From Channa striata (lineage: Eukaryota > Chordata > Actinopteri > Anabantiformes > Channidae): a stretch of DNA of 64,000 bases. Position numbers and translations under genes: made by a program. The stretch is taken from contig CM065182.1 in NCBI GenBank assembly GCA_033026295.1, positions 18,598,215-18,662,214 of the forward strand, given 5' to 3'. The notes beneath the pieces are model-generated. The model was not told the DNA's origin, did no database searches, and saw only the letters and a program-made list of their open reading frames with translations. Of the stretch, positions 1-11,592 are shown one piece after another (positions within the stretch are counted from its first letter, which is position 1; each line of letters opens with the position of its first letter).

Positions 1-59
1 TCAGATGCTTGAGCAACAAGAAAATTCGACTAACCTTGAATGTCATGACCTTGCTTAGT

Positions 60-100
60 GAGAGAGACAGACAGACGAAGAGAGACAGACAGACAGAGTG
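60..100. repeat. GACA/GA-rich simple repeat
   Basis: Tandem gacagaca and gagaga units with a few interruptions near the left edge. No associated gene is visible. Confidence 0.7.
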
Positions 101-2493
101 AGATAGCAGATGGGTTACAGAGGTGAAGGCAGGTTTTTAGGGGTGTTCAGACTTCATTGTGTAACTTCAAACGTACCCGATATCTTCAGTTGCACCACAC
201 TGCGATCATTGAGTGAGAGACAGGTTGCCTCTGTTACTGAAGAGAACATAAACCAATGTTTTTGTTTTGCTTTGTGTCCAGTATGTGTCCAGCTCCGTCA
301 CACAGTCATACTGTAACTAAAAATACAAATTCATAAAGTTAGTGCAGCTTGTCCCTCTCACGTGCTCATGTGCTTTATTGAATAAATTAATTGTTTTTTT
401 TGGACACCTAATTCTTATTGTCGGTATTGTTGTTACTAAAACAACTTAAATTGCCTCATTATGCTTAAAGAAAACGAGTTGTTTCACAAAAAATTGGTGG
501 AAAATGAGTCTGAATTGTTAAAAATAAAAGACTCAACAAGTGAGTACCCTTATTCTCCAATTATGCTATCTTCATAACAATCTGTAAGATCTCTGGAAGG
601 GCACCTGGAACCACAAACTTGATTAGTGAACTAAGTATAATTTGTGGACAGAGCACATGCAATGTGAAGTGGAAGCTCTAAAAGCAGATTTTGAGGTTTG
701 TGGATTTACTTTGTCTTCGGTTTCTTCTTGGTCAAGAAATGCACTTGCCTATTATACTGTTTCTTCAGTGTAAGATGATAACTGCTCCAATATTCTCCAT
801 AATACAATATTGTGCATGCTGGTGATGTATTTATACAGTAGCTTCAATTTATTAACTTATACTGTAGATGTTATGTATTCATATGAACCTGACCTTAATC
901 GGATTATTTTCTATTTATTTCTTTTTATTGCGATTGTTAGCTAGACCTTATTTTATTCTGTGTTTTCTTTATTCCATTTGCTGAAGTACGCTATACCAAA
1001 ACAGTGATTGTTAACAATAAATTGATCTGTTACGGACATCGCTATGGTGACATGCAGTTCTTGATGAGGGTTACAGGTTATTGGCTTTTGATGTTTTACG
1101 TAGGGAGTTTCCGATCTTGGCAACACAAGAAAATGACATTATTAAAATAAAAGATTAACCACTGAACACTCCTGCCTATATGTGGTCCACACTAGCAAAA
1201 ATGAAATAAAGCTTCCTGGTGCCATTAAGCAAATATTTTTATAGCGGTAAATCACATCCTTATACCTGTACACGCTGAACCCGTCAACCCCACCGAGGTG
1301 AAACCTTCAGCATTCAGTGAGCTCATTGGGTGCTGATGTGCTAAAATGTCGGCATATCAGTGTCGCTGCTTGAGGTGGAGATACTTTATAAAACACTGGT
1401 GATTGATTGATTTTTTTTTTTGTTTGTTTAAACATATGGTTGATCAATTATTATCATGCTTAAAAAAAGGCAGGTTTTCTCTAAAATGTCATGTAGAAGC
1501 ATGAAAAAGCACTAACTGAAAATACTGAAAGTGCCCCCGCAATTTGTGCTTAAATTATCCGCAATGAAGCAATGAAGCCTGTATTAATTCCTGTCATTGT
1601 GTTAACAGCCGAACGTTAACAGGTCCAAAGTCATGACAGTGGTGGGTCTGTTGCATCATTACGGCCAATTTAAACTCACTTCCTTTGTCTTCATGTGTAT
1701 GTCCTCTATAATGTACACACAACTCTTAGTCAACAGTGAGCACTACATTCTCATTTCAGACATTAACCACCAGCGTTTCAGCACCGCAAGAATTTGTAAA
1801 CGGGCCCCTTTGACCCAACTTGCCTGAGATGTTCTTTACCTGACCTAACGCAGGTTAAAAATGTAAGACAAAGAATTCATTTACAACGCATAAGCTCCAG
1901 GATTGGGACCCATCGTCGCTGACTGTTTGCACTGTTAAAGAGGTTTTCGTTGATTGTCAACTTGCTTTAAGTGGTTCTGGTTTGAGCAAACTGCTCACAA
2001 ATGTGATTAAACATAGGAACCATATCTTCTGAAAAGTAAAACGAACAACATCTCCATGGGATGATATGGAGGCTGCCATCTTAGTTGATCAGTTCCTTCA
2101 GAATTACTGCTGATGGAATCATCTGAAAGACCTTTCCAGCTGGATGCAAAGAGAAAAAACATTAATGCTGGTAAGTCTCATAAAAGGGCAAATAAATGTT
2201 TGAGCTCAACAAATGCATTTAATCAAATCATTAACACCTGTGCTGAAAAACTGCAAAAATATTGAATCAATAGCAGCAATTTGTAACGAAATTGGAGAAC
2301 TAATGACACACACCCGACGAGTGCAAGACGGGTATAGACCGCTCAAGATTCTCACTAATGGCTGGACAACCGCTGGCTTGAGGAGTTGTCAGCTGTCAAT
2401 CCGGTCAATCGCCACCCAGACAAGAGACGTTAGCTGTTACAAGAGGAGCCATCTAACAGCCAGAAAGTCCCCGATTCTAGTCTACGTACCAGC

Positions 2494-2696
2494 TGTTTGC
2501 ACATTCCCCCTGAAGGGGGTTTTCTCTAGATACTCCAGTCCAGAGACATGCATGTAAGTTTTATTGGTGACTCTGTTGTCTCTCTGTGTTGGCCCTGAGA
2601 TAGATTGGCTTCCTGTCCAGAGTGTTCCCCGCCTCTGTCCAATGACAGCTGGGATAGGCTGCGTCCCATGTTTCTGATAATGTGATGGATGGAAAG
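2494..2696 (+). mobile_element. Dispersed retroelement 3' tail (SINE/LINE-tail type), copy 1
   Basis: A degenerate copy of a sequence I recognise as very common in teleost genomes. It has a ttttctctagatactcc-like segment, then gacatgcatgtaa, ctctgtgttggccctgagat, cctgtccagagtgt, and the hallmark aatgacagctgggataggct, ending in a tggatgga run. A diverged second copy in the same orientation lies at 61521-61770. The element is old and non-coding. The exact family (SINE or LINE 3' tail) cannot be assigned without a repeat library. Confidence 0.6.
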
Positions 2697-5600
2697 ATTT
2701 GTGTCATAGTCTGATCCTTACATCCCTAAAAGACCAGTCCACGTCTCATTAGAAGATTAAAAACTAATGCACATAAATTGGTCAGAATGATTTGTGTTGA
2801 TGATGAGACATTTTAAACTCGTGTTGCTGCTCTGGTGTTTAATCTGTCTGCAACTGCTCTGTTGTTTCACTTGTATCACTTGACTTTGGTTCTTTTCCTG
2901 CTGTAGTAACAATGGATCGACACGTCTTATCAAACACTGGTTTACTGTCCCAAATGAACGGTGAGGCTTCAGATTCCATCTTATGAACAAGTGCTAACAA
3001 TTTGTTTTACCTCATGACCATGACGACAATGGCTGACCTTCACGGAGCTGCAAGCCATCAGTGTTGCACTCAGTGATGAGTTGTGTGCTGAATGTTCAAC
3101 TGGACGGACTTTGGATCTTTGTGCAGCAGCTAAAATCACAGCTGCTGTTGCACTTGTAAAATGTTCATCTCTCCTCTCAGTTTGGAAACACACAACTCAC
3201 TGCTGTTTCATGGCCACAGCAACTTAATAAGATCGTGAAAATGAGCAACATTTATTATTTGATTGGCCAGAGTGAGAGAGTGTGTAAAAGCTGCCACATT
3301 TAGGACAAAGTGTCGTCACTAACTTTTAACACTTTTAGATCCACGTTTCTCCCCAAATAAAACACTTCATTGTACTACATTACATTTGTTGCCTTAAATA
3401 CAGAGAGTATCCTTATATTTAAAACGATTATTTCACCCTAATTAACATCAAAAAGTATAAATGTGTCAGATTTAGTCAAAGGGCTGATTTTCATCTGTAG
3501 CTCATAAAACAAACCATATTAGAAACCATATAAGAACACTGAGAGAGAAAGTACGAACCTTCCCATATTCACATTTGATGAAATTCCCCTTAAATGATTT
3601 GTTTCTGCTCGGCTTGAAGATCCAATAAAAACAATCTGAGTCGAGATCCCAGCCCTGCGCCAGCCTGGGAGCAGGGAGGATGCAGACATCTGAGAGGCAG
3701 GAGTCCAGTCAGCAGGATGGTGGCTGAAAGCACTTCATGAGCCACTTTCCTGGTTTACGGGCTGGATTGATGGGGATTGGCATGAATAATTTACGCCTAC
3801 ATTAAACTGGGAGGAAATGGTGACTCACAGAGGAGGAAAGGTTGACATACTAAGTGGTTTAGAGAGCGCTGCTTCGTCAGTGTCTGCGTGGCTTCCATGA
3901 ATGGCAGAGCTTGCACTGAATCAACATGTCACTACACACACACACACACTGAATCCATCTACAGACACTCTAACTTTTACTTGTTTGTATCGCGGTCAAA
4001 TGTTGTAAAAGTGGCTCAGATCAAGCTAATGATTCCATACAAGCAGCCTATATATGGTCAGCGCAGGGCTGCAGCCACAGACAGAAAGCCCTTCGCCAGT
4101 TCATGGCCCACCCTGTGTAACTATACAACAGGCTGGAGGCTCAGTGCATAGCTGAGCTTGCTATTAATAGATCTCCCCTGCAGCTTTGGAGTCAAGAGTA
4201 GAGTTAGTATGTGCATTAGTGTGCTGGCATGCAACGTGAATGACTCGAAGTTGGCAGGGAGGAAGAAAAAGAAGTGATGAGAACAACCAGCCACTCAGTA
4301 CGTCACCAGTTATGTCGCTACGCTGTCACGTCACCCTGCAGAGAGCGATGATTAACTGGAGGGAGATAGAATTAGCTTCGTGCACACAGCTGAACAGTGT
4401 ATTGATTGCAGCTCAGCCCTCAGCTGATGTGGTTTGTTGTTGGCAGGTCACAGGATACAAACTTAACCTTAAATCTAAAATTTTAATATCGCACATTCAG
4501 CCAGTACAAATGCTCTTCTATCATCAGAATCCTAAAAAAGGGTCCAAAAGTGCATAGAAAAACGTATGGCAATAATAAAAATTATATTTGTATAAGTGTA
4601 TTGCCTAAACAAATGGCCTTTAACAACCAGCTGAATGTGCCGAAAATATTTCAGCATTTCAGAATAAGGGGGTGAGAACATTTAGACCCAACTATAACGC
4701 ACGTCCAAAACACAGGAAAATGTGCAGGATGTTATGAAGATCCACTGTGCAGGACACATTTATTCATGTTTCATAAACGTCTGATGAAAGGCCTGAATCA
4801 GTGCATTTTGAGTTATGTAACTCTTGTTATGGCATCATGACAGTGATAAAAACCAGAGTCCCTGCAGAGCATCAGTGGGAAACTGCAAACTACAATAATG
4901 AATGAACTTTCACAACTGCACCAGCCAAATTGCTTTTCTAAAAAACATACATGCACTGCTTGTTTTACTTATTGTGTAAACTTCTCAATTTCCAGTCATA
5001 TTTGAAAAGAAAACATTAAATAGAATAACAATTAATTCGTCAATAAATGGAAATTAGAGAGAAAACACATTTTAAAACCCAATTTATTCTCCCTGCTCTT
5101 CACTGTCTCGTATCACTGCTGGCCTTTGTGAACGTCTGTTATCAACTTTTTGTCATTATTCGTAGTAGAATAAGCATTATTATTTAGTATTAGTATTAAG
5201 CGGCACACACTGAAGACATGTAATGTAATGAAGTGCACTTTAACTTTACCGCACAACTTTTCATATGATACTTTGATTCAACTACACTAATTTCACAGCA
5301 CTAGTCACTAGATGCTTTTGCACTTGTGGATTCCTATAGAAATTGTGATTATAGTTCATAAATGTTGTTGTATTATTGTAGATTAAGACGTCTCAGTACA
5401 GCTTCTTCTTTTTTCCATTTTGTTACTTCTGGTGGGGAACTTTTATTAGCTGCAGTGTTTCTTGAGTATTGGGGGGAACTTGTGTCCACTCTGAAGTTAC
5501 ACAAAAGCTTAAAGCCCCAAATGACTTATGTTTTGTTTGCAATATGCTCTCACACTAACATTACTCTCTCTCACATTAACATTAAATCAAACTTATGGGT

Positions 5601-6682
5601 GGAAATATAAAAGTAAAATACTCAAAATGAATTCATATCAGGATCTCATCAGCATTACACTGACTCCAATTAACAACACAGAAGAGCATCTTTCACAGGT
5701 GCATGAGGACTGATGACTGAAGAATTCTGCACAGGATCTACATATACATTAGGGATTCATAATGTTGCATCTCTCAGCCGTGAGTGTTCTCCTTGTTTGA
5801 TTTTGTGTCACTCGTTGACACGTGTGTTAAATCAGACAAATTGGGGATAAAACTGTATGAAACCAAGGGAAATGCAGCAACACATTTGCATGAAAAGATT
5901 CCTGCAGTGCTGAGATGGTGACGATGAAAATGTGTCACTAAATGCATCTTAGCGGTTAAGAGAACAATTCTAACTTGACTCAGATTAAATCCTGCCAGTC
6001 CAGGGATTAAATGGGATCCCTTCTTCAAACTTTAGGCCACTTCTTTGAGTTTCTACTTATTGAGAAACTCTATAGACTAAAAGCCTATCAAGGACCACGG
6101 AGACTAAGAGACTAAGAGCTCTGTGCAGGGACACTTGAAAACTAAAGACAACAGCACTGCAGCATCCTGCTGGGCACAGGCTGCCTGCTTTGCTCATGGG
6201 GGTCGAAATGTTTCACTTGCTCTCTTTTGCATGACTGATCATTCGATGTATAATTTAGCATAAGATTAAGAAGCCCAACATTTCCACTTAACTTCCTGTT
6301 CCCAGACCTATAACACACACTCACACACACAGGTCACATGGCTGCTTCAGGATGCTTTCTTCGTGAAGAGGAAGACCACAGATGTCATGCCAACAGCATG
6401 CAGACAAACTGCATCTTAGGGAGAAAAGAGGAGACTCAGTATGTCGCTTGTTCTTTATTCTCTGTTTGCAGAACTGACAAATGAAACCAGTGCGTTTCCA
6501 GTCCAGGGGGACCTCAGTGTGATTAGAAGTGGTTTGGGTTCCTTATTTTACAAGATCACTGCTACAGCCCAGGTTTCTGTTCTTGAGAGTGTCAGTAGCG
6601 GCAGCATAAAGGGATTTGCTCAGTAGAAATGAGAAAGGTGAGTGTAAGTGAAGGCAAATAAAGAAAGAGAGCTGTGATTTAC

Positions 6683-6688
6683 TTTATT
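6683..6688 (-). terminator. hspb1: hspb1 poly(A) signal (AATAAA)
   Basis: Reverse-strand AATAAA about 170 nt downstream of the hspb1 stop codon, the first canonical signal after the stop. It implies a 3' UTR of roughly 190-200 nt (6860 down to about 6665). Confidence 0.55.
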
Positions 6689-6860
6689 CAGAAGCAAATT
6701 CTAATTACAGCAGAAGGAGAAGCTGGGACTGGGTCATTAGCAGAGACAGAGGGGAGACAGAAGAGCTGTGGCAAGCAAGAACTTTCTAGAAGCCGTTCTT
6801 GGAAATAAAGTGCGTTATTAAGCAGTTGGTTTTGTGTGTGCCACGTTGCTGCCTTTCTTC

Positions 6861-7017
6861 CTACTTCTTCACCACGCCGCCTTTGGTGTCGACATTGACC
6901 GGTATTGTGGTCTCGGAAGACTCGATGGCCGGTCTAATAAAAGGAGCCTCAACGGTCAGAACCCCCTCGGGAGACAGGGAGGACGTCACTTTCTCTACGT
7001 TGGCGGTCGAGGGAAGG
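6861..7017 (-). CDS. hspb1: hspb1 coding exon 3 and stop
   Basis: The acceptor is CCACCAG. It encodes the end of the alpha-crystallin domain (SLSPEGVLTVEAP), a linker, the ETTIPVNV motif carrying the IxI-type anchor, and a short tail ending VVKK then TAG at 6863-6861. Confidence 0.93.
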
Positions 7018-9227
7018 CTGGTGGGGAGAAACACAGCCCAGTTAGGTTATGGGTCTGAGAAAACACCAGTCTTCATAAAAAAAAAACTGACACACAGGGT
7101 CTGAATGGGGCAACATCTGAATGGAAGCAGCAGCGTTTGTCTGCTCAGTGTAGCTGTGGCCCCTGGATGGCAGCACAGCCCCACAAAGCTGAAAACTCAG
7201 AGGGGGAATGAACCAGGCAGCTGCTGCTGCTGCTGCTTTTCAGAGCGTGAAATCCAGCTGTTAGCAGCAGCCAGCCCTCTACTGGCCACACCAAGCCCAA
7301 ACTACAGGGACTCACAGCAGAAATGAATTTCCTCTGTGTAAAACCACCAGGCTACATTCAGCTACTGCAAAGTGATCAACAGCACGACCGCTTTATAGAC
7401 GATGAGGTTTAGAAGAAGGAGCCGCTTACGTGTATTTCCTGGTGAAACTTCTGGACACAAAACCATGCTCGTCCTTCCTCTCCTCGTGTTTGCCTGGAAA
7501 CAGACAAAATACAGTGTTTTTACCAACATCGGCCAATAACCCGGTAGATGCATTCGTGTATCACGGTGCATCAATTCTGCCAGGAGATGTTTTCAGCAGC
7601 AGCATCTGCACCAATGTCCTTAAAAGAACGTTTGGTTGTGGAAAACTGCTGGGGGACCTACAGACACTTGGGTTGGGTCATGATGTTACCAATCTTCTGT
7701 AAGACTTGCCAAGAAAACTAATATATTTTCCCACAATATAATGACATGTTTGATTATCTAATATTATGGTCTGTGTGCAGTGAGACATGTGACATTTGTG
7801 TTTTGTGTTTATGGAGGCCGCCAAAGAACCATCATCAGTCCTAATCACGTCTCTTGTAGGCACTCCAATGCCAGGCTCTCCAGCGGTATGTTTGTTATGA
7901 CAACAGGCTGATAAAGGTCGCTGTCCTCTGGGAGCTGTCCTCTTTTCAACAGGAGGACACTGCCTGTGCGAGCGTGTGTCTGACTAGGCCGAGCGGCAGC
8001 TACATTAAGGGTCATTAGTTCTGAATATGCATAAGAAATGGGCTCCAGCATAAAGTGGCTGCATTCTAGTGTGTGTGTGTGTGTCTGTGTGTGTGTGTGT
8101 GTGTGTGTGTTAAAGCTCGTCACTGACACCTATGACATCACCTTTAAACATATCCTTGTTCTCTGGTGACACATTAGAAAGCTGACATGTACTTTGTTTA
8201 TCTGTTGTTTCTGTCCAGTGTTTCACGGTGGGACGTTGGCCATAGTCAGACCCTGGACCCTGGACTTGGACAGGATCCAGCAGTCCATATAAAGTAGCAG
8301 ACACAGTGGATGAGTCACAGCTGAACTCTAAGAATATGATTCTTAGTGAAATGGCACACAGACAGAGCTCATGGGATCGGGGGGCTAACACGATCCGTGC
8401 AGCACATTCTTCAGCTTTGAACACTTTGCTCCGGTCCTTCACCAGCATGAAGGACAGAGAGTGAAAATATTTCACGCGGGAGTCGACTCCCACCTTTTCC
8501 CTTGTTTGTTGTTGCTCATGCATCCAGAAGCCCCACCCTCCTACTTACTGGAACTTAGCATATTGTCTCAAGATACTATGTAACTGAGCGATGCAGCTGA
8601 TTTTTGCTTCTACTGGCAAACATTTTTCCTGACTTTGTGTCTTTTTGTTCAGTACTGTGGCAGTTCTCTTTAAACGAGACACAAAACACTAAGTGAGACA
8701 CTGTGTAACGTCTCTGCCGGTGCTCTGTGCTGCACTGGAACATGCTGTTAAATGTAATTAAACGGATTTCAGCACCTCAGGTTTTAACCCATGAGGTTAT
8801 GTCACAAATGGCATCAGCGGAGGAGAAATAAGGACCTACCAGAGATTTCAACCACACCATCCTTGGTCTTCACCACCAGCTCCTCGGGCGAGAAGTGGTT
8901 GACATCCAGGGACACTTTCCAGTTGTCTTGGGTCTGTTTGATTTCTGACATGCCGCTGCTCATCTGGCGGAACAGGGCAGCCTGCTGGGCCATCACGGCA
9001 CCTGGGTACACCATAGGAGTGTGGGGCACCATGGTGCCCAAGTCCGGGGCCAGGACGGAGGGCCGCAGATACCCGGGCCAGTGGGTGCTAGGGAATGTGG
9101 CAAAGTCCTCAGGCAGGGCCGGCATGCCAAAGGCCTGGTCGAAGATGCGGCTGCTCTGGTGCCAGTCACGGAATGGGTCCCAGCTCGGGGTGCGGAGCAG
9201 GGTGAAGGGAATACGTCTCTCAGCCAT
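6861..9227 (-). CDS. hspb1: Heat shock protein beta-1 (Hsp27), three coding exons
   Basis: ATP-independent small heat-shock chaperone that forms oligomers and holds unfolded clients in the cytosol. The CDS joins 9227-8840, 7493-7430 and 7017-6861 (609 nt, 202 aa; human protein 205 aa). All junctions are GT-AG and keep frame. Residues 1-22 start MAERRIPF and contain the family WDPFRDW motif with Ser15 in an LxRxxS site. Residues 85-90 (LFRQMS) fit the MAPKAPK2 consensus. The alpha-crystallin domain runs from about residue 95 to 172 (SLDVNHFSPEELVVKTKDG, GKHEERKDEHG, SLSPEGVLTVEAP). A C-terminal IPV (IxI-type) motif follows. The start is fixed by the family N terminus and a good Kozak context (GCAGCCATGG). 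The upstream in-frame Met (14 codons earlier) adds non-family sequence. Odd: position 145 is Ser where HspB1 usually has the dimer Cys. Tandem with srrm3 on the same strand, as in human. Confidence 0.95.
7018..7429 (-). other. hspb1: hspb1 intron 2
   Basis: A 412-nt GT-AG intron. It contains a (CTG)n run at about 7221-7237 on the plus strand. Nothing else is recognised. Confidence 0.85.
7430..7493 (-). CDS. hspb1: hspb1 coding exon 2
   Basis: A 64-nt exon between TTTCCAG and GTAAGC. It encodes the alpha-crystallin segment GKHEERKDEHGFVSRSF and on to RKYT. It holds the Cys-to-Ser position (codon AGT, residue 145). Confidence 0.94.
7494..8839 (-). other. hspb1: hspb1 intron 1
   Basis: A 1346-nt GT-AG intron with a (GT)n microsatellite at about 8071-8110 (plus strand). 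No exon-like segment is seen. The open frames inside are not supported. Confidence 0.85.
8071..8110. repeat. (GT)n microsatellite in hspb1 intron 1
   Basis: About 20 GT units with one interruption (gtgtctgtgt). Confidence 0.95.
8840..9227 (-). CDS. hspb1: hspb1 coding exon 1
   Basis: Encodes residues 1-129 and the first base of Gly130: the N-terminal WDPF region, the Pro/Met-rich linker and the start of the alpha-crystallin domain. The donor after TCTG is GTAGGT. The long open frame on the opposite strand is a shadow of this GC-rich exon. Confidence 0.95.
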
Positions 9228-9344
9228 GGCTGCTGTGTTTAGGCGGAGTGTTGCTGTAATGGACACCTGCTGGCCGCAGTTGAAGAGCCCTTTGGCCTCT
9301 CTGAAAATCTTTTCCCAACGTGCTGTCTGTGTCTCAGCTGAGAG

Positions 9345-9352
9345 CTTTTATA
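9345..9352 (-). promoter_or_regulatory. hspb1: hspb1 TATA box
   Basis: Reverse-strand TATAAAAG lies about 120 nt upstream of the ATG. A start site about 25-30 nt downstream (near 9318) would leave a 5' UTR of about 90 nt with no intron. This is usual for an inducible small heat-shock gene. Upstream, near 9461, there is a CRE-like GACGTCAC. Confidence 0.65.
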
Positions 9353-10044
9353 CACACTAACACCACCCCTGTCAGCAGAGCCCTCCCTTCTGACTCAAGC
9401 CCCCCCTAGGTCACACCCCGGACGAGACCATGGAAAGCACTAGAATATCTATTTGTGGCAGACGTCACATTGGAATGGAATCCAACAGGAGGGCCCTCCC
9501 CACAACAGCTGCCCAGTGCACTGTTAGGCCTCCCCTCCTTCTGCAGCGTGCAGGCCCCCTCCCCTCCCTGCACGTCACTAACACCCAGAAGAATCGAGGA
9601 GCCGGCTGAAAGTAAACTTTAAGAAAGGTTAACAAGCTGTTTCTAACACAGAGTGTCCAACCTCACCCCAACTAAGATTCTTGTCTTTTGGGAAATGACA
9701 CTCAGGAAGTTCAGTAATCCCCTATATACACAACAACATAATAATAGTAATATAATAATAATAGCAATACAAATATCACCAATTGATCTTTTGTGTTTTG
9801 AATCTTTTGTTTCTCAAAGCTTCAAAGGGCCTGACAGGCTTGGTGTGATTGAATGTCACTCTCCTAACGTGTACTTGTAAAAAGGTTTCATCAACATTTA
9901 TACATTCTGTGAACTAAAAACAATATGTTGAACTAATGCCAAAAATATCTATAATATATTTCAATAATATATAATCTTTGCCATTATTGAAAAGTTGTCT
10001 ATTTGCACAGGTCCTAGAAAGGGACAGTAGTTCAACAAAGCTGG

Positions 10045-10054
10045 AGAACATTCT
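10045..10054. promoter_or_regulatory. Two-unit heat-shock element match (site 1)
   Basis: The sequence AGAACATTCT is a perfect nGAAnnTTCn pair. The third unit is imperfect. It lies about 0.73 kb upstream of the presumed hspb1 start site. HSF1 usually prefers three or more units, so function is inferred. Confidence 0.35.
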
Positions 10055-10096
10055 AGCGCCATTTTGTGAGGATTACAGTCCTGAGTGACAGGAACT

Positions 10097-10106
10097 GGAA
10101 GGTTCC
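10097..10106. promoter_or_regulatory. Two-unit heat-shock element match (site 2)
   Basis: The sequence GGAAGGTTCC is a perfect palindromic nGAAnnTTCn pair, 52 bp from site 1. It also lies just downstream of the srrm3 poly(A) signal. Confidence 0.35.
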
Positions 10107-10213
10107 CATCAGTGCCACCTGTAGGCAAATATACGTACTGGGTGTCAGGGACAACAGAGCACCTGAGGGCAGAAAGAAGAGCACACCTGTCATTCTTTCC
10201 CCATTTGTTTCTG

Positions 10214-10219
10214 TTTATT
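10214..10219 (-). terminator. srrm3: Likely srrm3 poly(A) signal (AATAAA)
   Basis: I take this reverse-strand AATAAA as the srrm3 poly(A) signal because it is the only one I noticed between the srrm3 stop (11970) and the hspb1 promoter. It would give a 3' UTR of about 1.75 kb. Use of a non-canonical signal elsewhere cannot be excluded. Confidence 0.45.
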
Positions 10220-10991
10220 GTCAGGTATAATAACTTGTACAATACAAAGAATGAACAGTAGAACCAAAGGGGTAATGCTATACTTGAATAAATTAAGAGG
10301 TTTGCAGAGTATCATAGTTGGATTATGCCAGGTTACACTGGGAACGAGATTGGACGAATGGTAAGGAAGACTTCGGGTGATCCCTGATTGTATCGCCAGT
10401 TTGTCGACTGTACTACTGAAAATAGAGACAAGCGGAGGCCTTACACGGCCTGCATGTGTCCCTGCTATGCTAACTCACGTCACATACGTTATATCCTCCT
10501 TCTGAAGATGCTAAACAGTGGTGGCCTGAAACATACAGTAGTGAAAAGATGTTTTGGTTCTGTTCAAAGCTAATCACTTGCTCCTCAGTACAGACAGCAC
10601 TGAAATAATAATGACCGCTGGGGAGTAACTGAGCAAAAATCAGTACCACTGGCTAAAATCCGAGCATCTTCAACACACAGCAGTGAATCGTTACGCTGCC
10701 ACGAGCCTTCGTCACCATAAGAAAGATTTTTGTATAAAACGTTAACATATCAAGCACGTTTCTAAAAGGGAATGCAGCAATCTCACCTTCGAAGCACAAG
10801 TTCCAACTGCTTTACAGCTCACGGTGAAATAATAAATAAATAAATAACAACGATAATAAATAGGCAAATAAATAAACTAATAAATAGAGTAGATCCTTAA
10901 ATAGTGGTGGTCAACACAATGTGCATGGAGACGTTTTGCAGAGTTATTCTGTACAGTACCTTACAGCAGCCCAGTAAGCTCACTGCTGATT

Positions 10992-10992
<1 letters not shown>

Positions 10993-11046
<54 letters not shown>
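10993..11046. repeat. (CA)n microsatellite in the srrm3 3' UTR
   Basis: About 26 uninterrupted CA units on the plus strand, so a GU repeat in the proposed srrm3 mRNA. Confidence 0.95.
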
Positions 11047-11048
<2 letters not shown>

Positions 11049-11540
11049 ATTAACAGACTCAACATAATCATTTTTAGAGGGAATGGAGTGAAAGCACATA
11101 ATACACAGTTCTTTACACGCCGCCCCGTTCGCCTCGGTGTGCAGGTCTCTGACGTCCTGTACGGGTCAGGGGCTCCTTTTCAGGACCCTCAGCCAGATCC
11201 TCTCCTATGAGCAGCAAGTCTCTCCTGATTCATCATGCTAAACACACTGCCGCACACTATATGGAATATACAGTGCATAGTTTACAAAGCCAGAACTTGT
11301 GAGTTTATATCTATACAGACAAACCTATACAATACAGTTTGTAATCATATAAAAAGTTCCTTTTTTTGCTTCCTACTTCTTCCGTTTTACTTCTCTTTGT
11401 TCTCACTTCTGTTGATCTCTGCGCTTCCGTGAAATGACGTCTTTGGGAGATGAACACGATAAGGGAAAAAAAACATTTCTGAATGTACAGCAAGCCGTTG
11501 ATGTGTCCTGTCTTTGTCTTCTACTTAGCTCCTATTTTAA

Positions 11541-11592
11541 TGATATATATATATTTATATATATATAAATATTTATATTTATATATAGTATA
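11541..11592. repeat. AT-rich simple repeat
   Basis: Run of atatat/ttatat units within the proposed srrm3 3' UTR. Confidence 0.8.

Larger units (their letters stand above)
1..6660. other. Intergenic region, no recognisable gene
   Basis: All open frames are short (114 codons or fewer), lack recognisable domains and are not joined by convincing splice signals. Visible content: a degenerate GACA/GA-rich simple repeat near 60-100, one dispersed repeat copy (2494-2696), short CA runs near 3936 and 6310, and AT-rich sequence. In human, YWHAG lies beyond HSPB1 on this side. No 14-3-3 coding sequence is visible, so any ywhag copy would have to be outside the window. Confidence 0.6.
9353..10194 (-). 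promoter_or_regulatory. hspb1: hspb1 upstream region between the two genes
   Basis: The proximal part (9360-9600) is C-rich with GC-box-like stretches and a CRE-like GACGTCAC. I see no heat-shock element with a correctly spaced GAAnnTTC pair here. The distal part carries two such pairs (10045-10054 and 10097-10106). It separates the hspb1 start site from the srrm3 3' end by roughly 0.85 kb. Confidence 0.5.

Noticed and set aside
2213..2557. 114-codon plus-strand frame
   Set aside because: Unrecognised content running into the tail of a dispersed repeat; no reason to call a gene.
1..6660. Possible ywhag, expected next to hspb1 from human synteny
   Set aside because: No 14-3-3 sequence in any frame; it may lie left of the window or not be linked in this fish.
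8791..9360. 189-codon plus-strand open frame, the longest in the window
   Set aside because: It is the antisense shadow of the GC-rich hspb1 exon 1; no family resemblance and no supporting splice or promoter context.
9228..9650. Proximal heat-shock element in the hspb1 promoter (e.g. ggaatggaat near 9471, gaaaatcttttc near 9303)
   Set aside because: GAA and TTC units are present but spacing or orientation is wrong for nGAAnnTTCn.
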